Assembly (NCBI GenBank): GCA_016793415.1
Contig: JAEUMC010000346.1
Span: forward strand, 1 to 14,523
Source of the DNA: Devosia sp.
Lineage (GTDB): Bacteria > Pseudomonadota > Alphaproteobacteria > Rhizobiales > Devosiaceae
Length of the DNA stretch: 14,523 nt
Reading direction: 5' to 3'
A model generated the notes under the pieces. The model was not told where the DNA came from. It saw nothing but the letters and a program-made list of their open reading frames with translations, and did not search any database. Shown here piece by piece: positions 4,896 through 12,256 of this stretch (position 1 is the first letter of the stretch; every line of letters begins with the position of its first letter). The position numbers were made by a program, and so were the translations under genes.

Positions 4896-5816
4896 CTAGC
4901 CCGCAACCAGCTCCAGCGCTGCCGGCAGCCGCAAAGTTATGTCGTTTTGGTCGGTCGGGGGCCGGTTGCCGAGGCGAACGGCTGACTGGACAAGGGCAGC
5001 GTATTCTTCGAGCCGGATGTAGGGCTGGTCGGCCAGCAAAGCCTGATCGAAGGCCGGGATGGCGAATTGGCCGCGGTGGAGTTCGATCAGGGGTTTTGCA
5101 GTTGGGAGCAGGGCGAGGAGGCTTGGCCAGTCGATGATGCCCTGGCCGACCGGGGCGAGGTGGCGGCGGAGAGCTGTGTCGCCTTCGAAGCTCAGGGTGG
5201 CGTCGTCGATGTGGACCTGGGTGACGTAAGGGGCGAGGCGGCGGGCGGCGGCCAGCGGTTCCTCGAGGCGGACCAGCATGTTGGCGGGGTCGTAGGAGAC
5301 GCCGAGGGCGTCGGGGCCGACACGCTCGACCAGCTCCAGGCACTCCCAGGAGGTGATCTCTTCGTGGGTTTTTACCAGCGCACGCATGCCGAAATCGGCG
5401 AGCGCGGGTTTGAGCCCCATGAGCAGCGCGGCCAGGGCGTCGATCTGGGCGCGCCAGTTGCCGGCGCGGTCTTCAAGGGTGCCGATGGTGAAGAACATCT
5501 CGCGCATGCCGAGCGATGCGCCCGTCTCCAGCAGGCGGCGGACGCCGCGCGCCAGGTCGCCGTCGCCCAGTTGCAACTCACGGGCGTGGCGGTCGAGCCG
5601 TAATGGGTTGAGCCAGTCGAGGCTCGCGGCGATGGCGATGCCGAGATTGTCGGCCTCGGCCTTCAGTTCGCGCAGCACCGTGGGGTCGAGCGTCGGGCTC
5701 AGCTCGAACAGGCTATAGAAGGTGATTTCGCCAGCGCCGAGTGCGGCGGCCTTGGTGATGGCGTCGAGCGGGTCATTGCCGGCGTCGGGAATGCTGCCGC
5801 GCATGAGGGAGAACAT
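4896..5816 (-). CDS. Sugar phosphate isomerase/epimerase-like protein (xylose-isomerase-like TIM barrel)
   Basis: A 306-residue protein of the AP-endonuclease-2/xylose-isomerase-like barrel family, full length. Candidate metal-site residues lie in KTHEEIT (149-155), SYDPAN (D176), VHIDD (201-205, H202) and PLIELH (E245), with GQGIIDW (224-230) before the last of these. The family includes ketose epimerases, myo-inositol catabolic enzymes and hydroxypyruvate isomerases; the substrate is not readable. ATG 5816 is supported by AGGAG 6 bases upstream. It is a paralogue of the partial gene at 13877: both contain SPTLD, (K/E)THEEIT and DALGV..D.AN at matching positions. It is codirectional with the M24 gene (6007-7191), separated by 190 bases that hold a long inverted repeat, and may be cotranscribed with it. 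Confidence 0.85.
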   Translation of the reverse strand: MFSLMRGSIPDAGNDPLDAITKAAALGAGEITFYSLFELSPTLDPTVLRELKAEADNLGIAIAASLDWLNPLRLDRHARELQLGDGDLARGVRRLLETGASLGMREMFFTIGTLEDRAGNWRAQIDALAALLMGLKPALADFGMRALVKTHEEITSWECLELVERVGPDALGVSYDPANMLVRLEEPLAAARRLAPYVTQVHIDDATLSFEGDTALRRHLAPVGQGIIDWPSLLALLPTAKPLIELHRGQFAIPAFDQALLADQPYIRLEEYAALVQSAVRLGNRPPTDQNDITLRLPAALELVAG

Positions 5817-5877
5817 TTCAGGCTCCTGGTCTTTGTCTTGTTGGGCTTTTTCACGGACTCACCAACCACCCACCGGC

Positions 5878-5958
5878 TGTCATCCCCAGCGAAAGCTGGG
5901 ACCCAAACATCAGCTGGCGCGGGCGGTGAAATGGGTCCCAGCTTTCGCTGGGATGACA
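5878..5958. repeat. REP-like long inverted repeat
   Basis: Arm 1 (5878-5905, beginning TGTCATCCCC) and arm 2 (5932-5958, ending GGGATGACA) are inverted copies of about 27 bases around a 26-base centre. They differ only by one extra C in arm 1. Each arm also contains its own small palindrome (CCAGCGAAAGCTGG). This kind of element is repeated through many alphaproteobacterial genomes between genes. Here it separates the M24 gene from the isomerase-like gene and could form a strong hairpin in their transcript, protecting the upstream RNA or stopping transcription. Short ORFs read across it are artefacts. Confidence 0.85.
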
Positions 5959-6006
5959 TCGCGGCTGGGGTGATCGCAGTGGCTCAACTCGTCTGTGAAA
6001 ACGCTC

Positions 6007-7191
6007 CTAGTCGATCCGGAAAATGCCCCGTGGAAATCGCGTCAGCCATTCGGCGCCGCTTTCGGTGACCAGGGCGACATCGCCGGCGCAGACGTGGCCG
6101 AGGCCGGGGAGGGTGAAGTTGGGGTGGATCTCGAACACCATGCCCGGCCGCAGCAACGGCCGGTCCGCATCACGACTCCGGTCGCGGCGCGGCGACAGCG
6201 CTTCGGCGAGGCCGGGTTCGCTGTAGTCCAGCCCGAGGCCGTGGCAGGACTGGAAGCGGAACGGATCGCTGTCGCGGGCATAGGGGCAGAGCCGGTCGAT
6301 TGTCGCTTCGAGCAGGTCGACCAGCTCATGCACCGGGCGGCCGGGAACGAGGGCGGCGAGCGCGGCGTCCTGGATGTCGATGAGGTGCGCCGCGGCGTCG
6401 ATCAGTTCAGGGGCGGGGTTGCCGCGGCTGCCGATGCGGAGCCCCTGGGCGAAATAGCCCTCGTACGACACCATGGTGCCGAGCTGCACGCGATCGCCGG
6501 GGGCGATGGCCGAGGGCAGTTCGAACATTTCGAAATAGGTCACCGGCGGCTCCGGGCCGGTGGAGAGCCAGAGGCGCGAGACATCGGCGCCGAGGGACCG
6601 GCCGGCGTGCTCGACCTCGGCCATCAGTCGGGCGGGGGTGGCGTCGGGCTCGGCGGCATAGGCGAAGGCGCGGGCCAGCATGGCGTCGGAAATCTCCGAT
6701 GCACGGCGATGCAGGGCCGTCTCCGCGGGGTCACGGTCGAGGCGCATGGCTTGCAGGAGTGGATCGATCCGCACCATGCGCGGGAAGGACGAAGCGAAGG
6801 TGGCAGCCAGTTTCGCCGTCATCTCGTCGGCGCCGGCGACGCCGACGCGCCAGCGGTTGGCATGGGCGATAGCCGAGGCGCGGGTGACGAGGCCGGCCGG
6901 GCCGGCGATCTCGACTGTGTAGAGCTCGCCGACGCGGGTGGTGAACAACCGGGCCTCGTTCTTGCCGGGCGCCACGATCACTGCGTCGGTGGCGGTGATC
7001 ACCAGCATCGAGGGCGCCCACATCGGGGTGAAGTTGGTGAACCAGCCGATGTTGCCGCTCGTCTGGGTGGCGGCGGCAAGGCCGCGCGGGGCCGAGAAGG
7101 CGACGATGGCATCGAAGCCGTGGCGTTCCAGCAACTGGCGGCCGGCGCTTAGTCGTTGTTCAAGCAGGGCAATCGGGAGAGCAGCGGTCAT
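6007..7191 (-). CDS. M24-family (creatinase/Xaa-Pro aminopeptidase-fold) protein with a degenerate metal site
   Basis: A 394-residue protein with the two-domain M24 layout: an N-terminal creatinase-N-like domain (about 1-150) and a pita-bread domain (about 155-390). Aligned to the M24 motifs, H317 (SCHGLGLDYSEPGL) is kept, but the four carboxylate ligands are not. The two aspartates correspond to G238 and Q249 in VQLGTMVSYEGYFAQGLR, the glutamate of the IEPG motif is H356 in FEIHPN, and the last glutamate (normally just before D-x-V-L-V-T-E) is G370. Creatinase and some relatives are metal-independent M24 enzymes that act on C-N bonds other than peptides, so a hydrolase of that sort is plausible; a pseudoenzyme is the alternative. 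It is divergent from the ROK regulator gene, with only about 100 bases between them. The Shine-Dalgarno sequence of ATG 7191 is weak. Confidence 0.88.
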   Translation of the reverse strand: MTAALPIALLEQRLSAGRQLLERHGFDAIVAFSAPRGLAAATQTSGNIGWFTNFTPMWAPSMLVITATDAVIVAPGKNEARLFTTRVGELYTVEIAGPAGLVTRASAIAHANRWRVGVAGADEMTAKLAATFASSFPRMVRIDPLLQAMRLDRDPAETALHRRASEISDAMLARAFAYAAEPDATPARLMAEVEHAGRSLGADVSRLWLSTGPEPPVTYFEMFELPSAIAPGDRVQLGTMVSYEGYFAQGLRIGSRGNPAPELIDAAAHLIDIQDAALAALVPGRPVHELVDLLEATIDRLCPYARDSDPFRFQSCHGLGLDYSEPGLAEALSPRRDRSRDADRPLLRPGMVFEIHPNFTLPGLGHVCAGDVALVTESGAEWLTRFPRGIFRID

Positions 7192-7229
7192 CGGACATCC
7201 ACAGGATCAGCGAGGCGGTTGAGAGCCGC

Positions 7230-7259
7230 TTGACAATACGTTCGCGATGGTTCGATATC
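7230..7259 (+). promoter_or_regulatory. Candidate promoter of the ROK/ABC operon
   Basis: TTGACA (7230-7235, perfect -35 consensus) is followed after 18 bases by GATATC (7254-7259, weak -10). It spans the upstream in-frame ATG at 7247, which therefore cannot lie within the transcript, and this favours the later start at 7292. It is the best match in the intergenic space between the M24 gene and the ROK gene. Confidence 0.45.
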
Positions 7260-7290
7260 AGACTGTAAGGAAAGTTACCAGACGGTCTGA
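7258..7290. promoter_or_regulatory. Candidate operator ahead of the ROK gene
   Basis: Nested inverted repeats sit just past the -10 box: TCAGAC (7258-7263) with GTCTGA (7285-7290) outside, and GTAA (7265-7268) with TTAC (7275-7278) inside. Their centres lie within 4 bp of each other. The position over the expected transcript start suits autorepression by the ROK protein. The arms are short, so chance is a real alternative. Confidence 0.35.
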
Positions 7291-7291
7291 G

Positions 7292-8488
7292 ATGGACATG
7301 CAGATCCTATCCGGCAGCCCCCGGTTGCTCCGCAACCTCAACGAGAAGGCCGTGTTGCAGCGGCTGCTCTCGGAGGGCTCGCTGACGCGCATGGAGCTCG
7401 AGGCCTTCACCGGGCTGTCGAAGCCGGCAATGTCCGATCTGCTGCGGCGGCTCGAATCCGCCAACCTCATCCGTCGCGACGGAGAAAAAGCTGGCACCTA
7501 TGGCCCCAAGGCCGGCTTGTGGAGCCTCGAGCCGCGCTCGGGGTTCGTCGCAGGCATCGATGTCGGCTCCCACGGCATCGATGCCGCCATTTCCGATATC
7601 ACCGGCAACACCATCGCCAGCTTCCGCCACGCCGCCGAGCCGGGCGACCGCTACGACGCGCATGAGCGGCTGACCTCGGTGCTCGAAAGCGTCACCCGGG
7701 AAGCCGGGATCACGGTGCGCGACATCGACCAGCTGGTGGTGGGTCTCCCCGGTATCGTCGACATCAGGGCGGGGAACCTCCGCAAGGGCCAGCAGCTCCC
7801 CAACTGGGAGGGCTACCACATTCCCGAGGCGCTCGAGGGCGTGCTCGGGCATCGGCACGTGCTGATCGAGAACGACGTGAACCTCGTCGCCATCGAGGAG
7901 ATGTCGTGCGGGGCGGCCAATGGCGTGCAGTCGTTCATCCTGTTCTGGGTGGGCGATGGCGTCGGCGCCGGCGTGGTGATCGGCGGACGGCTGATCCATG
8001 GTTCCACCGGCACGGCGGGCGAACTGGGCGGCGCCATGGTGCCCGACCGGATGGCGAAGCCCGGCGAGCCGGTGCAGATGGCGCTGGTCGAAGCGCTGCT
8101 CGATGTGCCGGCGATCGACGCGCTGGTTCAAGCCCATGGCCTGCGTGGCGCCGACAGCATCGAGGCGATCCGCCAGGCGGCGCTCAGCGACAGGCACCCG
8201 AAGTTCTTTGCCGAACTGGGGTATCGGGTGGCCGCGGCGCTGACCGGCGCCATCGGCATTCTCGACCCCGAAATGGTGGTGCTGGGCGGGGCTGTCGGCC
8301 GCGCCGGCGGGCGGGCGCTGGCGGACAGCGTCGCCGCGTTGCTGCACACGCTCCCCATCGCCATTCCACAGATCGTCCCGACCGCGGTGAGCAGCAATGC
8401 CGTGCGGGCGGGGGCCGTAGAACTCGCGCTCGAGCATGCTCGAGAACGTGTGTTCACGGGAGGCAGCGCGGCACGCGGCCTCCCGTGA
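7292..8488 (+). CDS. ROK-family transcriptional regulator
   Basis: A 398-residue regulator of the NagC/XylR type. The winged HTH lies at about 15-65 (LTRMELEAFTGLSKPAMSDL at 31-50) and the ROK sugar-kinase-like domain follows: GIDVGSHGIDAAISD (88-102), VVGLPGIVD (149-157), LIENDVNL (191-198), GDGVGAGVVIGG (221-232) and GTAGELGG (240-247). The cysteine-rich zinc motif usual after the GELGG segment is absent, with no cysteines in that region, which is unlike NagC or Mlc. The frame opens at ATG 7247, but the promoter match covers that codon, so ATG 7292 (or 7298) is preferred; neither has a strong ribosome site. ROK regulators usually respond to sugars or sugar phosphates. It is the first gene of the importer operon and divergent from the M24 gene, so it probably controls both. 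Confidence 0.9.
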   Translation: MDMQILSGSPRLLRNLNEKAVLQRLLSEGSLTRMELEAFTGLSKPAMSDLLRRLESANLIRRDGEKAGTYGPKAGLWSLEPRSGFVAGIDVGSHGIDAAISDITGNTIASFRHAAEPGDRYDAHERLTSVLESVTREAGITVRDIDQLVVGLPGIVDIRAGNLRKGQQLPNWEGYHIPEALEGVLGHRHVLIENDVNLVAIEEMSCGAANGVQSFILFWVGDGVGAGVVIGGRLIHGSTGTAGELGGAMVPDRMAKPGEPVQMALVEALLDVPAIDALVQAHGLRGADSIEAIRQAALSDRHPKFFAELGYRVAAALTGAIGILDPEMVVLGGAVGRAGGRALADSVAALLHTLPIAIPQIVPTAVSSNAVRAGAVELALEHARERVFTGGSAARGLP

Positions 8489-8535
8489 GGAGATTGGACC
8501 ACTTGATGAGAAGCACCCATTCCCCGGAGACGATT

Positions 8536-10251
8536 ATGCATACCAACTCAGTGCCTAAGAAGCCCTCCCCGGGCTTGATCGGACGTTTGCGCACAAGCCT
8601 TCGCGCCTTGGCGCTTGGGGCGCTGGCCAGCGTATCTGCCTTTGCCGTCACCGCTCCGGCGCTTGCCGAAGTTCCGCTCGACCAGCTGGTTCGCATCGTG
8701 GCCGAGGGCGGCAACAGCTTTACCCGCACCTTTAACCCGTTCTCGCCGACGGCACGCTGGGTCAGCACTCGGACCATGTACGAGCCGCTGATGATCCAGA
8801 ACTATGCCACCGGCAAGCTCGATCCGTGGCTGGCGACCGCCTACGAATGGTCGGCTGATGCGCTGAGCCTGACGGTGACGCTGCGCGACGACGTGAAGTG
8901 GTCGGATGGCCAGCCGTTCAGCGCCGACGACGTCAAGTTCACTTTCGAGCTGATGAAGGCCAATCCCGGCCTGATCGGGCCGGCAGCCGGCGCCTTCAGC
9001 CAGTATCTGAGCTCGGTCGAGGCGGTTGACGCGAAGACGGTGAAATTCACCTTCTCCTCGACCTATACGCCCGGCCTCTACTCGCTGGTCGACCAATTCA
9101 TCGTGCCGCAGCACATCTGGAAGGATGTCGCCGACCCGGTGACCTTCGAGAACCCCGATCCGGTCGGCACCGGGCCGTTCACCACCATCGATGCCTTCGG
9201 CACCGACCGCTACCAGGTGACCAAGAACCCGAACTACTGGCAGCCGCTCAACATCGAGGGGGTGTTCGTCCAGGGTTTCAACGGCAACGATCAGGTCAGC
9301 GCTGCGACGCTCTCGGGCAATCTCGACTGGGGTGGGCTGGTGCCCGACCCGGATGTGACCTTCGTGCCGCTCGACCCCGAGCATTTCGGTTACTGGTGGC
9401 CGCGGACCTCGGTGGTGCTGCTGCTCGCCAACACCACTGACGGGGCGCTGGGCGACCCGGTGGTGCGCAAGGCCATGAGCATGGCGCTCGACCGGCAGCG
9501 CATGATCAATACCGGCGTCTGGGGCAAGTCGGTTGCCGCCAACGCTACCGGCCTGCCGGAAGCGCCGTTCAAGGATTGGCTCGATGCCAAGGTGATCGCC
9601 GACGGCGCCGCGTGGGTCAGTATCGACCCCGACGCAGCCAACAAGATGCTGGACGAGGCCGGCTACGCCAAGGGCGCCGACGGCATTCGCGTCGGCAAGG
9701 ACGGCAAGCCGCTCAAGTATGACATCATCGTGCCCTCGGGCTGGAATGACTGGGTGTCGGCCTGCCAGATCGTCGCCGAGAATCTGAAGGATATCGGCAT
9801 CGACGTGACGCTCCGCACCACCACGGCGGACAGCTGGACCAACTCGACCTTTACCGGCCAGTTCCAGCTCTCGCTCGGCACCGCGCAGCGCACCGCGACG
9901 CCGTTCGAGTTCTATCGCAACAACATGGCGACCACTTCGGTGAAGCCGGTCGGCGAAGCCTCGCCCAACAACCAGCAGCGCTATGGCGACCCCAAGGTCG
10001 ATGAGCTCCTGGCCAAGTTCGCCGCTTCGACCGATGCCGCCGAGCAGAAGGCGATCATCGCCGAACTCGAAGGCATGTTCTCGGCCGCCGCGCCTGCCAT
10101 CCCGCTCTACGAGCAGCCGGACTGGGGTCTCTACAACACCCGTCGCTTCACCGGCTTCCCCAACGAGCAGGATCCCTATGCGCCGCTCAGCCTGCAGATG
10201 ACCAATGGTCCACTGCTGGTCTGGCCGCACCTGGCCCGCCGCGCCGAATAA
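8536..10251 (+). CDS. ABC transporter substrate-binding protein, SBP_bac_5 (peptide/oligosaccharide type)
   Basis: A 571-residue extracytoplasmic binding protein. It has a long twin-basic-free signal peptide (positive region to R23, hydrophobic LALGALASVSAFAVTAPALA) with a likely cleavage after residue 44. There is no lipobox cysteine, so it is soluble in the periplasm. Family motifs include YEPLMIQN (82-89), LTVTLRDDVKWSDGQPFSADD (112-132) and NPDPVGTGPF (206-215). The FNPFSP segment near the mature N-terminus and TGKLDPWLA (92-100) recall cello-oligosaccharide-binding members of this family, so an oligosaccharide or glycoconjugate is a reasonable substrate guess. The frame is open far upstream, but GGAG lies 6 bases before ATG 8536, which gives a complete signal peptide. 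ATG 8506 is an alternative. It begins 47 bases after the ROK stop. Confidence 0.92.
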   Translation: MHTNSVPKKPSPGLIGRLRTSLRALALGALASVSAFAVTAPALAEVPLDQLVRIVAEGGNSFTRTFNPFSPTARWVSTRTMYEPLMIQNYATGKLDPWLATAYEWSADALSLTVTLRDDVKWSDGQPFSADDVKFTFELMKANPGLIGPAAGAFSQYLSSVEAVDAKTVKFTFSSTYTPGLYSLVDQFIVPQHIWKDVADPVTFENPDPVGTGPFTTIDAFGTDRYQVTKNPNYWQPLNIEGVFVQGFNGNDQVSAATLSGNLDWGGLVPDPDVTFVPLDPEHFGYWWPRTSVVLLLANTTDGALGDPVVRKAMSMALDRQRMINTGVWGKSVAANATGLPEAPFKDWLDAKVIADGAAWVSIDPDAANKMLDEAGYAKGADGIRVGKDGKPLKYDIIVPSGWNDWVSACQIVAENLKDIGIDVTLRTTTADSWTNSTFTGQFQLSLGTAQRTATPFEFYRNNMATTSVKPVGEASPNNQQRYGDPKVDELLAKFAASTDAAEQKAIIAELEGMFSAAAPAIPLYEQPDWGLYNTRRFTGFPNEQDPYAPLSLQMTNGPLLVWPHLARRAE

Positions 10252-10261
10252 GCTTCTGCCT

Positions 10262-10278
10262 GGGACGCTCAGCGTCCC
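10262..10278 (+). other. Stem-loop after the binding-protein gene
   Basis: GGGACGC (10262-10268) and GCGTCCC (10272-10278) form a 7-bp stem with a 3-base loop, starting 11 bases after the binding-protein stop. There is no T-run, so it more likely protects the upstream mRNA from 3' decay than terminates transcription. Confidence 0.45.
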
Positions 10279-10294
10279 GACCAGATGAACCGGA

Positions 10295-10327
10295 GCTCCC
10301 GCCTTTGGCGGGTGGGAGCCTCCTTTT
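10295..10327 (+). terminator. Attenuating stem-loop between binding protein and permease
   Basis: GCTCCCGCC (10295-10303) pairs with GGC (10307-10309) and GGGAGC (10314-10319) around a TTT loop, with a 4-base bulge. TTTT follows at 10324-10327. Partial terminators at this place are usual in ABC importer operons and let the binding protein be made in excess over the permeases. The bulge and short T-run suggest leaky termination. Confidence 0.5.
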
Positions 10328-10342
10328 CCCCGGAGCCCGTCG

Positions 10343-11329
10343 ATGTACTACATTGCGAAGCGATTGGCGTTCTATGTGCTGGCAGCGTTCGTCGCCATCA
10401 CCGTCAACTTCTTCCTGCCGCGACTGACCCCGGGCGATCCGGCGTCGACCATCGTCGCCACCTATTCGACCTCGCTGAACGCCGAGTCGCTGGCGGCGCT
10501 GAAGGCGGCCTATGGGCTCACCGACGAGCCGCTGTTGCAGCAATACGTGACCTATCTGGGCAATGTGCTGCGCGGCGATTTCGGCCGCTCGCTCTCCAAT
10601 TTCCCTGCGCCGGTGATGGCGGTGATCGGGGCCGGCTTCGGGTGGTCGATCCTCCTCGGTCTCACCTCGGTGCTGCTCAGTTTCGTGCTCGGCTCGGTGC
10701 TCGGCGCCGTCGCGGCATGGCGGCGCGGCGGCTGGTTCGATCGGCTGACCCCGCCGGTGCTGCTGTTTCTGGGCTCGTTCCCGTACTTCTTCCTGGCGCT
10801 GCTCTTGTTCTACGTCTTCTGCTTCAAGCTCGGCTGGTTCCCGATGGGCAACGCCTATTCGAGCGTCAACCCGCCGGCACTGAACCTCTCTGGGATCGGC
10901 GACATCCTGCTGCACCTGATCGCGCCGGCCTTCACCATTGTCCTGGTGTCGCTCGGGCCGTGGACGCTCAACATGCGTAACGCCATGATCGGCGTGCTCA
11001 GCGAGGACTACCTGACCCTAGCCGAGGCCAAGGGGCTGCCGCCGCGTCGGGTGCTGCTGTCGCATGCGGTGCGCACGGCGCTGCTCCCCAACATCACGGC
11101 GCTCGGCGCCGCGGTGGGGGCGGTGTTCTCGGGGCAGCTTCTGACCGAGATCGTCTTCACCTATCCCGGCCTCGGCTATGCGCTGATGCGCGCCGTCAGC
11201 GCCGTCGACTACCCGCTGATGCAGGCGCTGTTCCTCATCATCACCCTGTCGGTGCTGGCGGCGAACTTCCTCGTCGACACGCTCTACGTGCTGCTCGATC
11301 CGCGGGTGCGGACGGGCGGGGAGGCCTAG
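10343..11329 (+). CDS. ABC transporter permease, DppB/OppB type
   Basis: A 328-residue inner-membrane permease with six likely transmembrane helices, near 9-27, 99-121, 135-160, 190-212, 252-270 and 293-317. The conserved N-terminal segment FFLPRLTPGDPA (23-34) and the cytoplasmic EAA loop AEAKGLPPRRVLLSHAVRTALLPN (227-250), which docks on the ATPase, identify the DppB family. GGAG lies 7 bases before ATG 10343. It is separated from the binding-protein gene by the attenuating hairpins and is followed immediately by the second permease, with no gap. Confidence 0.93.
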   Translation: MYYIAKRLAFYVLAAFVAITVNFFLPRLTPGDPASTIVATYSTSLNAESLAALKAAYGLTDEPLLQQYVTYLGNVLRGDFGRSLSNFPAPVMAVIGAGFGWSILLGLTSVLLSFVLGSVLGAVAAWRRGGWFDRLTPPVLLFLGSFPYFFLALLLFYVFCFKLGWFPMGNAYSSVNPPALNLSGIGDILLHLIAPAFTIVLVSLGPWTLNMRNAMIGVLSEDYLTLAEAKGLPPRRVLLSHAVRTALLPNITALGAAVGAVFSGQLLTEIVFTYPGLGYALMRAVSAVDYPLMQALFLIITLSVLAANFLVDTLYVLLDPRVRTGGEA

Positions 11330-12256
11330 ATGTCGCTCAGCGAAAGTTTTGGCGCGAGGGCGCGCCGGCAACTCCTCGGTTCGATCCCGGTGACGGTCGG
11401 GCTGGTCATTCTCGGGGCCCTGGTAGCGGCCAGCGCGCTGGCCCAGGTGCTGGCGCCCTACAATCCGAAGCGCGCCACCGGCGGCATCAACGAGCCGCCC
11501 TCGCTGACCCATCTGTTCGGCACCACCGGGCAGGGGCAGGACGTGTTGAGCCAGTTCCTTTATGGCGGGCAGAACACCCTGTGGGTTGCCTTCTCGATCG
11601 CCGTGCTGACGACGTTGCTGGCATTGATCGTGGCGCTTACCGCCGCCTATTTCCGCGGTTGGGTCGATGACGTGCTGACGCTGGTCACCAACGTCTTCCT
11701 CGTCATCCCCGGCCTGCCGCTGGTGGTGGTGCTGGCGGCGTTCCTGCCGCCCGGGCCGCTGACCATGATCATGGTGCTGACCATTACCGGCTGGGCCTTC
11801 GGGGCGCGCTTGTTCCGCTCGCAGGCGTTGAGCCTTCGGGAGCGCGAGTTCATCGCGGCGGCCGAGGATGTAGGCGAGAGCCGCTGGCGCATCGTCGCCA
11901 TCGAACTCCTCCCCAATATGGGTTCGGTGGTCGCCGCCTATTTCGTCAACCAGGTGATCTTCGCCATCACCGCGCAGGCCTCGCTCGAGTTCCTCGGGCT
12001 CGGCGATGGCGGGCAGATCACCTGGGGTTCGATGCTGTTCTGGGCGCAGAACAGTTCGGCGCTGATCCGCGGCGCCTGGTGGACGTTCGTCGTCCCCGGC
12101 ATGGCGATTGCGCTCACCGCTTTTTCGCTGGCGCTGATCAACAACGCGGTCGACGAGATCGGCAACCCGCGGCTGCGCGCCGACCGGCTGCTGCGAAAGG
12201 CCGGCGTCAGGAAACCGAGCGCCACGCTCATGACCCCGGTGAAGCGCGATGCTTGA
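11330..12256 (+). CDS. ABC transporter permease, DppC/OppC type
   Basis: A 308-residue partner permease. It contains the OppC N-terminal helix (20-42), the segment HLFGTTGQGQDVLSQFLYGG (61-80) matching the family pattern H.FGTD..GRDV.S...YG, an EAA loop (FIAAAEDVGESRWRIVAIELLPN, 174-196), and FLGLGDGGQITWGSML (221-236). The arginine usual before DVLS is glutamine here (Q70), a minor deviation. ATG 11330 abuts the previous stop, and GGAGG is 5 bases upstream. Its last 8 bases overlap the ATPase gene, so the pair is translationally coupled. Confidence 0.93.
   Translation: MSLSESFGARARRQLLGSIPVTVGLVILGALVAASALAQVLAPYNPKRATGGINEPPSLTHLFGTTGQGQDVLSQFLYGGQNTLWVAFSIAVLTTLLALIVALTAAYFRGWVDDVLTLVTNVFLVIPGLPLVVVLAAFLPPGPLTMIMVLTITGWAFGARLFRSQALSLREREFIAAAEDVGESRWRIVAIELLPNMGSVVAAYFVNQVIFAITAQASLEFLGLGDGGQITWGSMLFWAQNSSALIRGAWWTFVVPGMAIALTAFSLALINNAVDEIGNPRLRADRLLRKAGVRKPSATLMTPVKRDA

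Noticed and set aside
5699..5973. Short ORFs beginning SSQRKLGP or containing WVPAFAG
   Set aside because: These are translations across the REP-like inverted repeat, a common annotation artefact.
7247..7291. ATG 7247 as the ROK start
   Set aside because: It lies between the -35 and -10 boxes of the best promoter match, has no ribosome site, and adds 15 residues before the family-typical N-terminus.
7906..8535. Upstream extension of the binding-protein frame
   Set aside because: It overlaps the ROK gene in another frame; the signal peptide and ribosome site place the start at 8536.
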